Assembly: GCF_000423405.1 (NCBI RefSeq)
Contig: NZ_AUHX01000005.1
Coordinates: forward strand, 274,207-338,206
Length of the DNA stretch: 64,000 nt
Direction: 5' to 3'
Source: Mesonia mobilis DSM 19841
GTDB taxonomy: Bacteria > Bacteroidota > Bacteroidia > Flavobacteriales > Flavobacteriaceae
Position numbers and translations under genes: made by a program. A model generated the notes under the pieces. That model searched no databases. It was given only the letters and a program-made list of their open reading frames with translations, and was not told the DNA's origin. Of the stretch, positions 47,813 through 55,393 are shown piece by piece. Within the stretch, counting starts at the first letter, position 1. Every line of letters begins with the position of its first letter.

Positions 47813-49576
47813 ATGAAAGATCATTTACTTCATCGAAAACAAATTTTCACGCTAATGGTATTCTTGAGCTTGTTTTTTAATTCTTTTGCTCAAAAAGAAA
47901 GTTTTTCTTACCGAGAAAGTTATTTTCCTTTGGTGAGCGCTTCAAAAGCATTTCAATTAAAATACGATACGATGCCACTCGATCGTTATTGGGGTTTATG
48001 GGGACATAATCTTTACAAATGGGTTGAAGAAGATGAAGATTCAGAAAATGAAGAAATTTATGCTTTTATTGATAATGAAAGAGAATGCGATCAATTTTGT
48101 TTCTCAAGTTCAGCTTTAAAAAAAATCATTCAGAAAAATATAAGAAAGACCAAAAGCGCTTACACTTATTATATGGTAAGTCCGCAAGATAATACGTTGG
48201 TTTGCCAGTGCGAAAAATGTATCGAAGCAGGAAATACGGTAACTAATGCTGCTCCGGCAGTTTTTAATTTACTTCGATATTTAGCGGAAGAACATCAAGA
48301 CTTGCAATTTTTTACCACCGCTTACCTATCGGTAAAAAACCCACCAAAAGAAAAACAGCTGGAAAACATAGGCGTATTTTATAGCACGATACAATTTCAA
48401 GAAGGTAAGGCTTATCAAGAATTAAAAAACAAACAAGAATTAAGTGATGAATTAACTGCTTGGAAAGATAAATTGGAACATATTTTCGTTTGGGAATATG
48501 CGCTCAATTACGATAATTACTTCGATTTTTACCCCAACCTAAAAGACTTTCAGCAAAATTTAAAATTCCTTAAAGATTACGGAGTTGATGGCGTTTTTAT
48601 TAACGGAAGTGAAAGTTATTCGGCACTACAAGATATTAAATGCGCTACTACTGCTCGTTTACTCAAGGAGTCAGATCTAAAGCTGAATGAAGTTCTAACG
48701 GAAGAATTTAACGCTCATTATCCAAAAGAAGTTGCCAAAATTACTTCAGAATTTTACAGAAATATTACTGAAGAATTTAGCAACTCAACTAAAAAAATGG
48801 GAATTTATTCTGGGATTAATGATGCTTATCGCAAGTATTTACATCCGGAAGCTTTAGAAAGTTTTTATCAGAAATTAAAACCTTTAGCGAGCGAACCTCA
48901 AGATTTCAATACACAATCTTTGTTGCTTTCTGTGGCTTTTTTACGACTAGAATTAATGCGATATTTTGGAGTAAATGAGTTTGGTTATGGTAATTTAAAC
49001 GCTAATAAAATTACTATAAAACCAGAAGTTCACGAACTTTTAAAAGTTATTGAACAAACATCAAAATCTACTAAGATTACAACTTATAACGAGCAAAACG
49101 CAAAAATAAGTGATTACATAAAGTTTTGGAGAAGCGATATTCTAACGCAATCGACTAATTATTTCTTAAATAAAAAAATTAACGTACTTTCAAATTTAGA
49201 TGAAGGTTATTCCGCTATTAAAGTATTAAACGACGGAAGCATCGGTTTTTTAGATTACAATACCAATTGGTTAATTAACTCTATAGACGATCTAGAAATA
49301 GAAATTAATACTGAAGATTTAGAAGAGATAAATACCATTAAATTCGGCTTTTTAAACGATCCCGCTCATCACATATATTTACCGGAAGAAATTATAATTT
49401 CTAGTGATGAACATCGCAAAAAACTAAAGCTGAAATCATCAACGCTCAAAGAAAAGAAGACTGTTGACTTTCCTGTAGATTTTAAACCGGGTAAAAAACT
49501 AATTATTAAAATTTTACGCCGAAAAAATTCTTCAGTAAAAAGTCAGATAGCAACAGACGAAATTTCAATAAATTAG
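47813..49576 (+). CDS. Secreted DUF4838 glycosidase-like protein
   Basis: A 587-residue exported protein (signal peptide 1-27). Residues 55-330 match the DUF4838 pattern: RYWGLWGHNLYKWV (about 58-71), EIYAFIDNERE, CFSSSALKKIIQKNIRK, MVSPQDN followed by CQCEKC (C131, C133, C136), FTTAYL, HIFVWEYALNYDNYFDFYPNL (E228) and YGVDGVFINGSES. DUF4838 proteins resemble TIM-barrel glycoside hydrolases of the alpha-glucuronidase type, but activity is largely unproven. The last about 150 residues look like a beta-sandwich. The position, 5 bases after the exporter gene, suggests it trims or modifies the exported glycan, the slot held by PgaB in PNAG systems. Confidence 0.78.
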   Translation: MKDHLLHRKQIFTLMVFLSLFFNSFAQKESFSYRESYFPLVSASKAFQLKYDTMPLDRYWGLWGHNLYKWVEEDEDSENEEIYAFIDNERECDQFCFSSSALKKIIQKNIRKTKSAYTYYMVSPQDNTLVCQCEKCIEAGNTVTNAAPAVFNLLRYLAEEHQDLQFFTTAYLSVKNPPKEKQLENIGVFYSTIQFQEGKAYQELKNKQELSDELTAWKDKLEHIFVWEYALNYDNYFDFYPNLKDFQQNLKFLKDYGVDGVFINGSESYSALQDIKCATTARLLKESDLKLNEVLTEEFNAHYPKEVAKITSEFYRNITEEFSNSTKKMGIYSGINDAYRKYLHPEALESFYQKLKPLASEPQDFNTQSLLLSVAFLRLELMRYFGVNEFGYGNLNANKITIKPEVHELLKVIEQTSKSTKITTYNEQNAKISDYIKFWRSDILTQSTNYFLNKKINVLSNLDEGYSAIKVLNDGSIGFLDYNTNWLINSIDDLEIEINTEDLEEINTIKFGFLNDPAHHIYLPEEIIISSDEHRKKLKLKSSTLKEKKTVDFPVDFKPGKKLIIKILRRKNSSVKSQIATDEISIN

Positions 49577-49607
49577 ATACATTCGTAAAAGAAATTAAAA
49601 CACTTCA

Positions 49608-50129
49608 ATGCAAATCATCAGGTTATCTATCATACTCGTTTATGCCTTTCTATGTACATCTTGTGAAGGCTTTTTCGATAATATAAAAGATCGAGTACCC
49701 AATACCACGATGGAAATTGAAGATCCTATTCGGCATTATTATCCGGTGGTACGTGGTGACAAACTCAAAGTAACTTATAAGTTTAAAAATGCCGGAGAAC
49801 ATACTTTACTCATCGAAGATGTGCAAGCTTCTTGTGGCTGTATAACGACTAATAATTTTAAGCGGAGTATAGCACCGGGCAATTTTGGTTACCTAGAATT
49901 TGAATATGATAGCACCAAGAATATAGGTTATGTAGAACATTATGTACTTATTGTCGCTAACATTGAAGATACTTTTAGCAACGAGGTTAAGTTTGCTACA
50001 AATGTAGTTTCAGATCCGCTATACATTAAAGACTACGAACAAATCTATCAAGAACAGCAAAATACCAATGCTGCTGAAGGATTAGTTGAAGGTGATGCTA
50101 AACTAAAATATTATATTCCTAAAAATTAA
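49608..50129 (+). CDS. DUF1573 lipoprotein
   Basis: A 173-residue lipoprotein (lipobox CTSC, cysteine 19). One DUF1573 immunoglobulin-like domain covers about 45-135: YKFKNAGEHTLLIEDVQASCGCITTNNFKRSIAPGNFGYLEFEYDS, then VEHYVLIVAN. The paired cysteines of SCGC are characteristic. Such domains occur widely in Bacteroidota envelope lipoproteins with no assigned function. It is the last gene of the operon (31 bases after DUF4838). Its 3' end overlaps by 11 bases the 3' end of the convergent small membrane gene; no terminator hairpin is visible between them. Confidence 0.82.
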   Translation: MQIIRLSIILVYAFLCTSCEGFFDNIKDRVPNTTMEIEDPIRHYYPVVRGDKLKVTYKFKNAGEHTLLIEDVQASCGCITTNNFKRSIAPGNFGYLEFEYDSTKNIGYVEHYVLIVANIEDTFSNEVKFATNVVSDPLYIKDYEQIYQEQQNTNAAEGLVEGDAKLKYYIPKN

Positions 50130-50424
50130 GCTGAATATATTCAAACAATCTTAATTCGTAATAACGAACTAAAGAAACCACCAAAACGCCTACAACGGCG
50201 TAAATCCAAGAATAGCTGTCTTTTCTGACATTGCGTAAACCCCAAAGGGAAAGCAATACAAAAGGGAAACTCAAAATTAACGAGGCTTTTGCAGGATAAC
50301 CATTAAAGACGGCCATAATTTTCATAACCACAAAAAAAACACTGTAAAAAAAGATCAACTTATTTACGGTGTTTTTAAAACGGTCTTTAGAAAAAGGTTT
50401 TGGTCTATTTTCTAAATCTGACAT
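50119..50424 (-). CDS. Small three-helix membrane protein downstream of ftsY
   Basis: A 101-residue basic-start membrane protein with three hydrophobic segments at about 22-40, 45-62 and 72-88 (LIFFYSVFFVVMKIMAVF, ASLILSFPFVLLSLWGL, WIYAVVGVLVVSLV). I do not recognise a family. Its ATG overlaps the ftsY stop by one base (TAATG), so it is translated with ftsY. Its stop lies inside the end of the convergent DUF1573 gene. Coupling to ftsY hints at a membrane-related role, which is inference only. Confidence 0.65.
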   Translation of the reverse strand: MSDLENRPKPFSKDRFKNTVNKLIFFYSVFFVVMKIMAVFNGYPAKASLILSFPFVLLSLWGLRNVRKDSYSWIYAVVGVLVVSLVRYYELRLFEYIQLNF

Positions 50425-51383
50425 TAAATTGTTTTTTTGAAGAAAGAATCTACAAATTCCATTTTGTTGAAGATTTGAAGATCATTAATCCCTTCTCCTA
50501 CTCCAATATATTTTACAGGTATTTGAAATTGATCGCTAATGCCAATTACAACTCCGCCTTTTGCTGTACCATCTAATTTAGTAACTGCTAGAGAAGTTAC
50601 TTCTGTGGCAGCAGTGAATTGTTTAGCTTGCTCAAAAGCATTTTGACCGGTAGAACCATCTAATACTAGTAAAACTTCATCTGGTACGTTATCAACTACC
50701 TTTTTCATCACGCGCTTCACTTTGGTAAGCTCGTTCATTAAGTTTACTTTGTTGTGCAAACGTCCCGCAGTATCGATAATAACCACATCGGCATCTTGCT
50801 TTACAGCGCTTTGTATGGTGTCGAAAGCTACAGAAGCAGGATCACTTCCCATACTTTGCTTAACGATCGGCACATCTACTCGATCTGCCCAAATTTGTAA
50901 TTGATCGATCGCTGCAGCTCTAAATGTATCGGCAGCTCCTAAAACTACTTTCTTCCCTTGTTGTTTAAATTGATGTGCAAGTTTACCAATAGTGGTGGTT
51001 TTACCAACACCGTTAACACCTACCACCATAATTACATAAGGTTTCTTCTCTGGAACGACAAATTCGGTTGCTTCACCAGAACCGGTTTCACTAAGAAGAC
51101 CGGCAATTTCTTCTCGTAAGATTTGATCTAATTCTGAAGTGCCTAAGTATTTATCTTTAGCTACGCGTTCTTCTATACGATCGATGATCTTAATCGTAGT
51201 TTTTACCCCAACATCACTCGCTACCAATACTTCTTCTAAGTTATCTAAAACTTCGTCGTCTACTTTAGATTTACCGGCAACGGCTTTACTTAATTTACCA
51301 AAGAAATTTTCTTTAGACTTTTCTAATCCTTTATCTAAAGTTTCTTTTTTTTCTTTTGAAAAAATCTTTTTAAAAAAACTCAT
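50424..51383 (-). CDS. ftsY: Signal recognition particle receptor FtsY
   Basis: A 319-residue SRP-GTPase that docks SRP-ribosome complexes at the membrane. It has a short N-terminal basic and amphipathic stretch (FFKKIFSKEKK), the four-helix N domain (about 25-100) and the G domain. G-domain motifs are G1 GVNGVGKTTT (about 122-131), the DTFRAAA insertion motif, G3 DTAGR and G4 TKLDGTAKGG. The acidic A domain of enterobacteria is absent, as is usual in Bacteroidota. The promoter at 51525 lies beyond a repeat at 51398-51509, so the transcript would carry the repeat as a leader. Confidence 0.95.
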   Translation of the reverse strand: MSFFKKIFSKEKKETLDKGLEKSKENFFGKLSKAVAGKSKVDDEVLDNLEEVLVASDVGVKTTIKIIDRIEERVAKDKYLGTSELDQILREEIAGLLSETGSGEATEFVVPEKKPYVIMVVGVNGVGKTTTIGKLAHQFKQQGKKVVLGAADTFRAAAIDQLQIWADRVDVPIVKQSMGSDPASVAFDTIQSAVKQDADVVIIDTAGRLHNKVNLMNELTKVKRVMKKVVDNVPDEVLLVLDGSTGQNAFEQAKQFTAATEVTSLAVTKLDGTAKGGVVIGISDQFQIPVKYIGVGEGINDLQIFNKMEFVDSFFKKTI

Positions 51384-51397
51384 AGTTTCACTTTGGT

Positions 51398-51509
51398 TTG
51401 CGTTAGGGATTGAGGCATTTGTTGAAGCTCTTTTAAAATTGAAGCTTTTGCTGAAAATTTTAAAAAGCGACTGCCGAAAGCCCGACCACCTTTTTTGGTG
51501 GGAACGCCC
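51398..51509. repeat. Interspersed intergenic repeat, copy 2, in the ftsY leader
   Basis: The left border TGCGTTAGGGAT and the right border GCCCGACC...GGGAACGCCC match copy 1 at 7918-8036, including the inverted GCGTT/AACGC ends. The interior differs. The right part holds the hairpin CCACC-tttttt-GGTGG. The repeat begins 15 bases before the ftsY ATG and lies wholly between that start and the predicted promoter. Confidence 0.65.
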
Positions 51510-51524
51510 AGATTAATTTTGATG

Positions 51525-51532
51525 CAAATATA
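51525..51532 (-). promoter_or_regulatory. Putative -7 promoter element for ftsY
   Basis: On the minus strand TATATTTG, identical to the ffs -7 box, lies just after the ribosomal operon terminator. No TTG stands at the right -33 distance. The predicted leader is about 135 bases and contains repeat copy 2. Confidence 0.5.
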
Positions 51533-51573
51533 CAAAAAACAAAAAGCCGCCTTGAAAAAAATCAAAGCGGCTT
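51533..51573 (-). terminator. Intrinsic terminator of the DUF4295/rpmG/rpmB group
   Basis: AAGCCGC plus TTGA pairs with TCAA plus GCGGCTT, with a one-base mismatch and a loop of A residues. On the minus strand it is followed by TTTTTGTTTTTT. Confidence 0.8.
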
Positions 51574-51592
51574 ATATATTTTTAAGTTCGAT

Positions 51593-51745
51593 TTATTTTT
51601 CTTTAAAATAATCGTTTACTTCATCTGGCGCCATAATCTGCTCTACAAAAGTGTAAGCTCCAGATTTTGGAGATTTAACCATCTTGATTGCTTTTGTAAG
51701 CCTTTTAGATCCTGTTTGTAACGATGCTACTGATTTCTTTGCCAT
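51593..51745 (-). CDS. DUF4295 small basic protein
   Basis: A 50-residue protein too short for most gene finders. It starts at the ATG at 51745 (MAKKSVASLQTGSKRL) and ends PDEVNDYFKEK before TAA. The basic N-terminal half (KRLTKAIKMVKSPKSG) and acidic tail fit DUF4295. I recall DUF4295 as a Bacteroidota-specific family that almost always follows rpmG. Here it starts 6 bases after the rpmG stop, in the same transcript. Size, charge and linkage suggest a ribosome-associated protein, but no function is established. Confidence 0.9.
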   Translation of the reverse strand: MAKKSVASLQTGSKRLTKAIKMVKSPKSGAYTFVEQIMAPDEVNDYFKEK

Positions 51746-51751
51746 AACTTA

Positions 51752-51934
51752 TTACTTTATTTCTTTGTGAACCGTCATTTTATTAAGAATCGGGTTAAAT
51801 TTCTTTAACTCCATTCTATCCGGTGTATTCTTTTTATTTTTTGTAGTAATGTATCTTGAGGTTCCTGGTTTACCAGAAGTTTTGTGCTCTGTACATTCTA
51901 AAATTACTTGTACTCTATTTCCTTTCTTTGCCAT
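51752..51934 (-). CDS. rpmG: 50S ribosomal protein L33
   Basis: A 60-residue ribosomal protein with the family pattern [39 protein letters not shown] and the end KEIK. Only one cysteine is present, so this is the zinc-independent form lacking the CxxC pairs. It lies 25 bases after rpmB and 6 bases before the DUF4295 gene, in one operon. Confidence 0.96.
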   Translation of the reverse strand: MAKKGNRVQVILECTEHKTSGKPGTSRYITTKNKKNTPDRMELKKFNPILNKMTVHKEIK

Positions 51935-51959
51935 TGTTCTTCGTATTAAAGGTTAAAGA

Positions 51960-52199
51960 TTACTTGTTTAAGAAACCTTTTTCTCTAGCTTCTTTGATCA
52001 CAGCAGAGATTCCTCGTTTGTTAATATTTTTTAAAGCAGAAGTAGATACTTTTAAAGTGATCCATTTATCTTCTTCAGGAATGTAGAAACGCTTTTTCAC
52101 TAAGTTAGCGTTAAATTTACGCTTAGTCTTATTCATTGCGTGAGAAACATTGTTCCCTACCATTGCTTTTTTTCCCGTAAGTTCACAAACTCTTGACAT
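51960..52199 (-). CDS. rpmB: 50S ribosomal protein L28
   Basis: A 79-residue ribosomal protein. It starts MSRVCELTGKKAMVGNNVSHAMN and continues with TKRKFNANLVKKRFYIPEEDKWITLKVS, the typical L28 sequence. A single cysteine is present, so it is the zinc-free type. It is the first gene of the rpmB-rpmG-DUF4295 group, closed by the terminator at 51533-51573. A near -7 box (TTAATTTG) lies in the upstream gap of 87 bases. Confidence 0.97.
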   Translation of the reverse strand: MSRVCELTGKKAMVGNNVSHAMNKTKRKFNANLVKKRFYIPEEDKWITLKVSTSALKNINKRGISAVIKEAREKGFLNK

Positions 52200-52286
52200 T
52201 TTTTCTAATCTTTTCGCGTTATTTCAAAACAGGCTGCAAATTAACAATAATTTTATCTTATAAACAAGTGAATAAAGAAAAAATAT

Positions 52287-53531
52287 TTATTTATTTACTT
52301 CATCTAAAATTAAGCCTAAAGCCTTATAAACTGCTTTCTCGGTAACTTTTTCTCGTTGCTTGCCTAAGTGATTTTCAAAAACTTCTACTCCGCTAGGTGT
52401 GGCAATGGCAATAAACACCGTTCCGATCTCGGCATCACTATCGCCTTTTGTTGGTCCCGCGTTACCGGTAGTTGCAATTGCATAATCGGTTCTAAATAAA
52501 GCTTTTGCCTTAACCGCCATTTCTTTAGTGATCTCTGCACTCACCACAGAATAGGTGTCGATAATTTCTTGAGAAATACCTAATACATAATTTTTTGTGG
52601 CCGTTTCGTAAGTTACTAAACCGCCTTTAAAAAATTTTGAAGCTCCGGAAACTGCTGTTAATTGACTAGCAATTCTGCCGCCCGTACAACTTTCTGCCGT
52701 GGTTAAACTTAAGCCTTTCTCGATAAATTTTTGGGCAATTTGCTCTTCTAAACTTCCTTCGCCTTCGTAACCTTTTATAATATCACCTATGAGTTGGTGT
52801 AATTTTTCAAGCTGATTTTCGAGCTCATCTAACAATAACTGCTCATTTTCACCTCGCGCTGATAATCGTAAGCGTACACGACCTAAACTAGGTAAATACG
52901 CCAACTTGATAAACGATGGGAGTTGATCTTCCCAATCTTCAATTTTTTCTGCAATCGTACTTTCGCCCATGCCGTAAGTTAATACGGTTTTGTGAATAAT
53001 GTAAGGTCTTTTAAAACGCTCTTGCAGCTTACCGAGTACCTGATTTTGCATTAATGCTTTCATCTCGAAAGGAACGCCGGGCAAAGAAATATAAACGACA
53101 TCGTCTTGCTCGATCCACATTCCGGGAGCTGTACCAAATTGATTGAATAATGCCTGCGCTTTTGAAGGAATATATGCCTGACCTCTATTTAAATCTGAAA
53201 TTGGGTCTTTCACATATTTTCGAAAAAGTTCTTCTACATTTTGAAGCACTTGCTCGTTCAGCACCAATTCATCATTAAAATATTTACAAAATGTTTTCTT
53301 GGTAATATCGTCTTTGGTAGGTCCTAAACCTCCGGTTACGATTATAATTTGCGCACGCTGTGAAGCTTCTTTTAAACTGGTAAGAATATGCTCTTCATCA
53401 TCTTGAATTGAGGTGATCTGAAGAACATCGACTCCTATTTTATTAAGTTCTTTACCTATAAATGCAGAGTTACTATCTACGATTTGGCCAATTAAAATTT
53501 CATCGCCAATGGTTATAATTTCTGCTTTCAT
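52287..53531 (-). CDS. cinA: CinA-family protein (nicotinamide-nucleotide amidohydrolase)
   Basis: A 414-residue two-domain protein. The N-terminal MoCF-like (COG1058) domain has [20 protein letters not shown] (6-25) and [14 protein letters not shown] (about 66-79), a likely pyrophosphatase. The C-terminal CinA domain has [32 protein letters not shown] (about 279-310), with the serine/threonine-rich deamidase site that acts on NMN. Its role is NAD by-product salvage; in some bacteria the gene is competence-linked. Its start overlaps the Hpt stop by one base. Confidence 0.93.
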   Translation of the reverse strand: MKAEIITIGDEILIGQIVDSNSAFIGKELNKIGVDVLQITSIQDDEEHILTSLKEASQRAQIIIVTGGLGPTKDDITKKTFCKYFNDELVLNEQVLQNVEELFRKYVKDPISDLNRGQAYIPSKAQALFNQFGTAPGMWIEQDDVVYISLPGVPFEMKALMQNQVLGKLQERFKRPYIIHKTVLTYGMGESTIAEKIEDWEDQLPSFIKLAYLPSLGRVRLRLSARGENEQLLLDELENQLEKLHQLIGDIIKGYEGEGSLEEQIAQKFIEKGLSLTTAESCTGGRIASQLTAVSGASKFFKGGLVTYETATKNYVLGISQEIIDTYSVVSAEITKEMAVKAKALFRTDYAIATTGNAGPTKGDSDAEIGTVFIAIATPSGVEVFENHLGKQREKVTEKAVYKALGLILDEVNK

Positions 53532-53869
53532 TATAAATTATAATCTTGCTTTATTTCTTGGCAGACTACATTTACCGTTTCGGTAATTTGATTAGCATAA
53601 GGTAAAATTTCTGCTTGGCTTAAATTAGATTTAGACCATTGTTCTAACATTTTTACCTGATCACTTAGATTTAAACCAAAGATCTGTAAGTTCGGCTTCA
53701 TTTTATGCGCAATTTGATACGTAAGCGTTGCGTTACCATTTTCGATAGCATCGTTCATCGCTTTTATATCTTCAGGAAGTTCTTGAATAAAAGTTTTTAG
53801 CATTTCTTGTAAAAACTCCTCATCACCATCGGCCATTATCTTAAGTTCATCTAAATTATAAGACTTCAT
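53531..53869 (-). CDS. Stand-alone Hpt phosphotransfer domain protein
   Basis: A 112-residue all-helical protein made of a single histidine phosphotransfer domain. The phospho-accepting histidine is H55 in [17 protein letters not shown]. The first part ([33 protein letters not shown]) is the standard first helix pair. ATG at 53869 is preferred to the GTG three bases upstream; the ATG shares its first base with the FAH stop (TGATG). No sensor kinase or response regulator lies in the window, so it must connect to a phosphorelay encoded elsewhere. Confidence 0.85.
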   Translation of the reverse strand: MKSYNLDELKIMADGDEEFLQEMLKTFIQELPEDIKAMNDAIENGNATLTYQIAHKMKPNLQIFGLNLSDQVKMLEQWSKSNLSQAEILPYANQITETVNVVCQEIKQDYNL

Positions 53870-54483
53870 CACTTTACATTTATATCAAAAATTTGAGTAT
53901 CTCCTATTTTACCCACTAAGTTATCGTTGATCGCTACTTTGCCTACTCCTTCTGGTGTTCCCGTAAAAATCACATCTCCAATTTTTAAGGTGAAGAACTG
54001 AGAAATATAAGCAATTAATTCATCTATTTTCCAAAGCATGTATTGCGTATTGCTTTGCTGAACTATGTTTCCGTTTTGTGATAAACTGAAATCGATAGTA
54101 TTTACATCATTTAATTCTTTCTTCGGAATCCATTTTTCACCGATCACAGCAGATCCGTCAAAACACTTCGATTTTTCCCAAGGCAAACCTTTATCTTTTA
54201 ATTTATTCTGAAGGTCTCTTGCGGTAAAATCGATGCCCAACCCAATTTCATCGTAATATTTATGCGCAAATTTTTGCTGAATATACTTTCCTACTTTTTT
54301 AATTTTTACCAGAACTTCTACTTCATAATGAACATCATCAGAAAAATCCGGAATAAAAAAGGGTTGCTTTTTTAGTAAAACTGAAGTATCAGGTTTTAGA
54401 AAAATAACCGGTTCTTCGGGTTTTTCACTCGCTAATTCTTCAATATGTTTGGTATAGTTTCGCCCAATACAAATAATCTTCAT
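53869..54483 (-). CDS. Fumarylacetoacetate hydrolase (FAH) family protein
   Basis: A 204-residue single-domain enzyme of the YcgM/FAHD type (acylpyruvase or fumarylpyruvate hydrolase). The start MKIICIGRNYTKHIEELA is typical. Metal ligands are in DDVHYEVEVLVKI (about 48-60) and GIDFTARDLQ (about 83-92), and the family ending DVIFTGTPEGVGKV is present. The substrate cannot be determined. It begins directly after the exonuclease stop and shares one base with the Hpt start. Confidence 0.88.
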   Translation of the reverse strand: MKIICIGRNYTKHIEELASEKPEEPVIFLKPDTSVLLKKQPFFIPDFSDDVHYEVEVLVKIKKVGKYIQQKFAHKYYDEIGLGIDFTARDLQNKLKDKGLPWEKSKCFDGSAVIGEKWIPKKELNDVNTIDFSLSQNGNIVQQSNTQYMLWKIDELIAYISQFFTLKIGDVIFTGTPEGVGKVAINDNLVGKIGDTQIFDINVK

Positions 54484-55260
54484 TTAATTGAGTTTTTGGG
54501 TTAACATTCTCATTTTAATTGAAGTTAATACTTTTTTAGTATATAAAGGAAAGTCTGCATTCTGGATCCAATTGAAATATCCCGGCTCATCTTCTAAGAC
54601 TTTCTCTACTAATTTGCCACGATTTTTTCCGAAAGAAAATACTTCTTTACCATCTTTATTGTAAGCGATAAAACCGGCAAAATCGGCGTGTTTTTTATGT
54701 GCACTAAATTCTGCCAACCACTTGGTATCATTCTCAAGATCTGGATAACGATCTAATTGAGACTCTAACACTTCGAAAGTAGCCAAGGTATCTGCTTCTG
54801 CACTATGTGCATTTTCTAAATCTTTATCACAATAAAATTTATAAGCGGCCTCTAAGGTTCTTTTTTCTTTTTTATGAAAAATGGTTTGCACATCGACCGC
54901 TACCGAATTTTTTATATCGAAATCTACTTCTGCTCTTAAAAATTCTTCAGCCAACAGCGGAATATCAAAGCGATTACTATTATAACCCCCTAGATCGCAA
55001 CCTTTGATCATCGCATAAATCTTCTTACTCAACTCCTTAAATGTAGGCTCATTAGCTACATCTTCATCTGAAATTCCATGAATCTTGGTAGTCTCTGCCG
55101 GAATTTTCATTTCAGGATTTACTCGCCAAGTCACGCTTTCTTTATTTCCGTTAGGAAATACTTTTAAAATCGCAATTTCTACAATTCTATCTTTGGCAAT
55201 ATTGGTTCCTGTTGTTTCTAGATCAAAAAAACAAATTGGCTTGGTAAGATTGAGTTTCAT
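54484..55260 (-). CDS. DEDDh 3'-5' exonuclease (DnaQ/PolC epsilon-like)
   Basis: A 258-residue protein. The exonuclease domain (about 6-175) has all three motifs: Exo I FFDLETTGTN, Exo II GYNSNRFDIPLL and Exo III HSAEADTLA. The C-terminal about 80 residues continue with FAGFIAYNKDGKEVFSFGKNRG and a helix, a tail I do not recognise. I start at the ATG at 55260. The frame is open 156 bases further, but that stretch holds an exact -7 box and lacks family residues. It heads the exonuclease-FAH-Hpt-cinA operon. Confidence 0.9.
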   Translation of the reverse strand: MKLNLTKPICFFDLETTGTNIAKDRIVEIAILKVFPNGNKESVTWRVNPEMKIPAETTKIHGISDEDVANEPTFKELSKKIYAMIKGCDLGGYNSNRFDIPLLAEEFLRAEVDFDIKNSVAVDVQTIFHKKEKRTLEAAYKFYCDKDLENAHSAEADTLATFEVLESQLDRYPDLENDTKWLAEFSAHKKHADFAGFIAYNKDGKEVFSFGKNRGKLVEKVLEDEPGYFNWIQNADFPLYTKKVLTSIKMRMLTQKLN

Positions 55261-55274
55261 GAAATTTTTTGTTG

Positions 55275-55282
55275 CAAAGATA
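55275..55282 (-). promoter_or_regulatory. Putative -7 promoter element for the exonuclease operon
   Basis: On the minus strand TATCTTTG lies 14 bases before the ATG at 55260. It is an exact TAnnTTTG match and rules out the longer N-terminus. Confidence 0.5.
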
Positions 55283-55342
55283 ACAGTGAGCGCTTTCTTA
55301 AAAAAATAAAACCTTAGGAAGTTGCTTCTATTTGAAGAAAAC

Positions 55343-55378
55343 AAAAAAAGCCACGAAATTAATTCGTGGCTTTTTTTT
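55343..55378. terminator. Intrinsic terminator downstream of the E2 gene
   Basis: AGCCACGAAtt pairs with aaTTCGTGGCT, with A and T runs on either side. It ends minus-strand transcription from the acyltransferase gene. Confidence 0.87.
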
Positions 55379-55393
55379 GTTTTGTATAAAATT

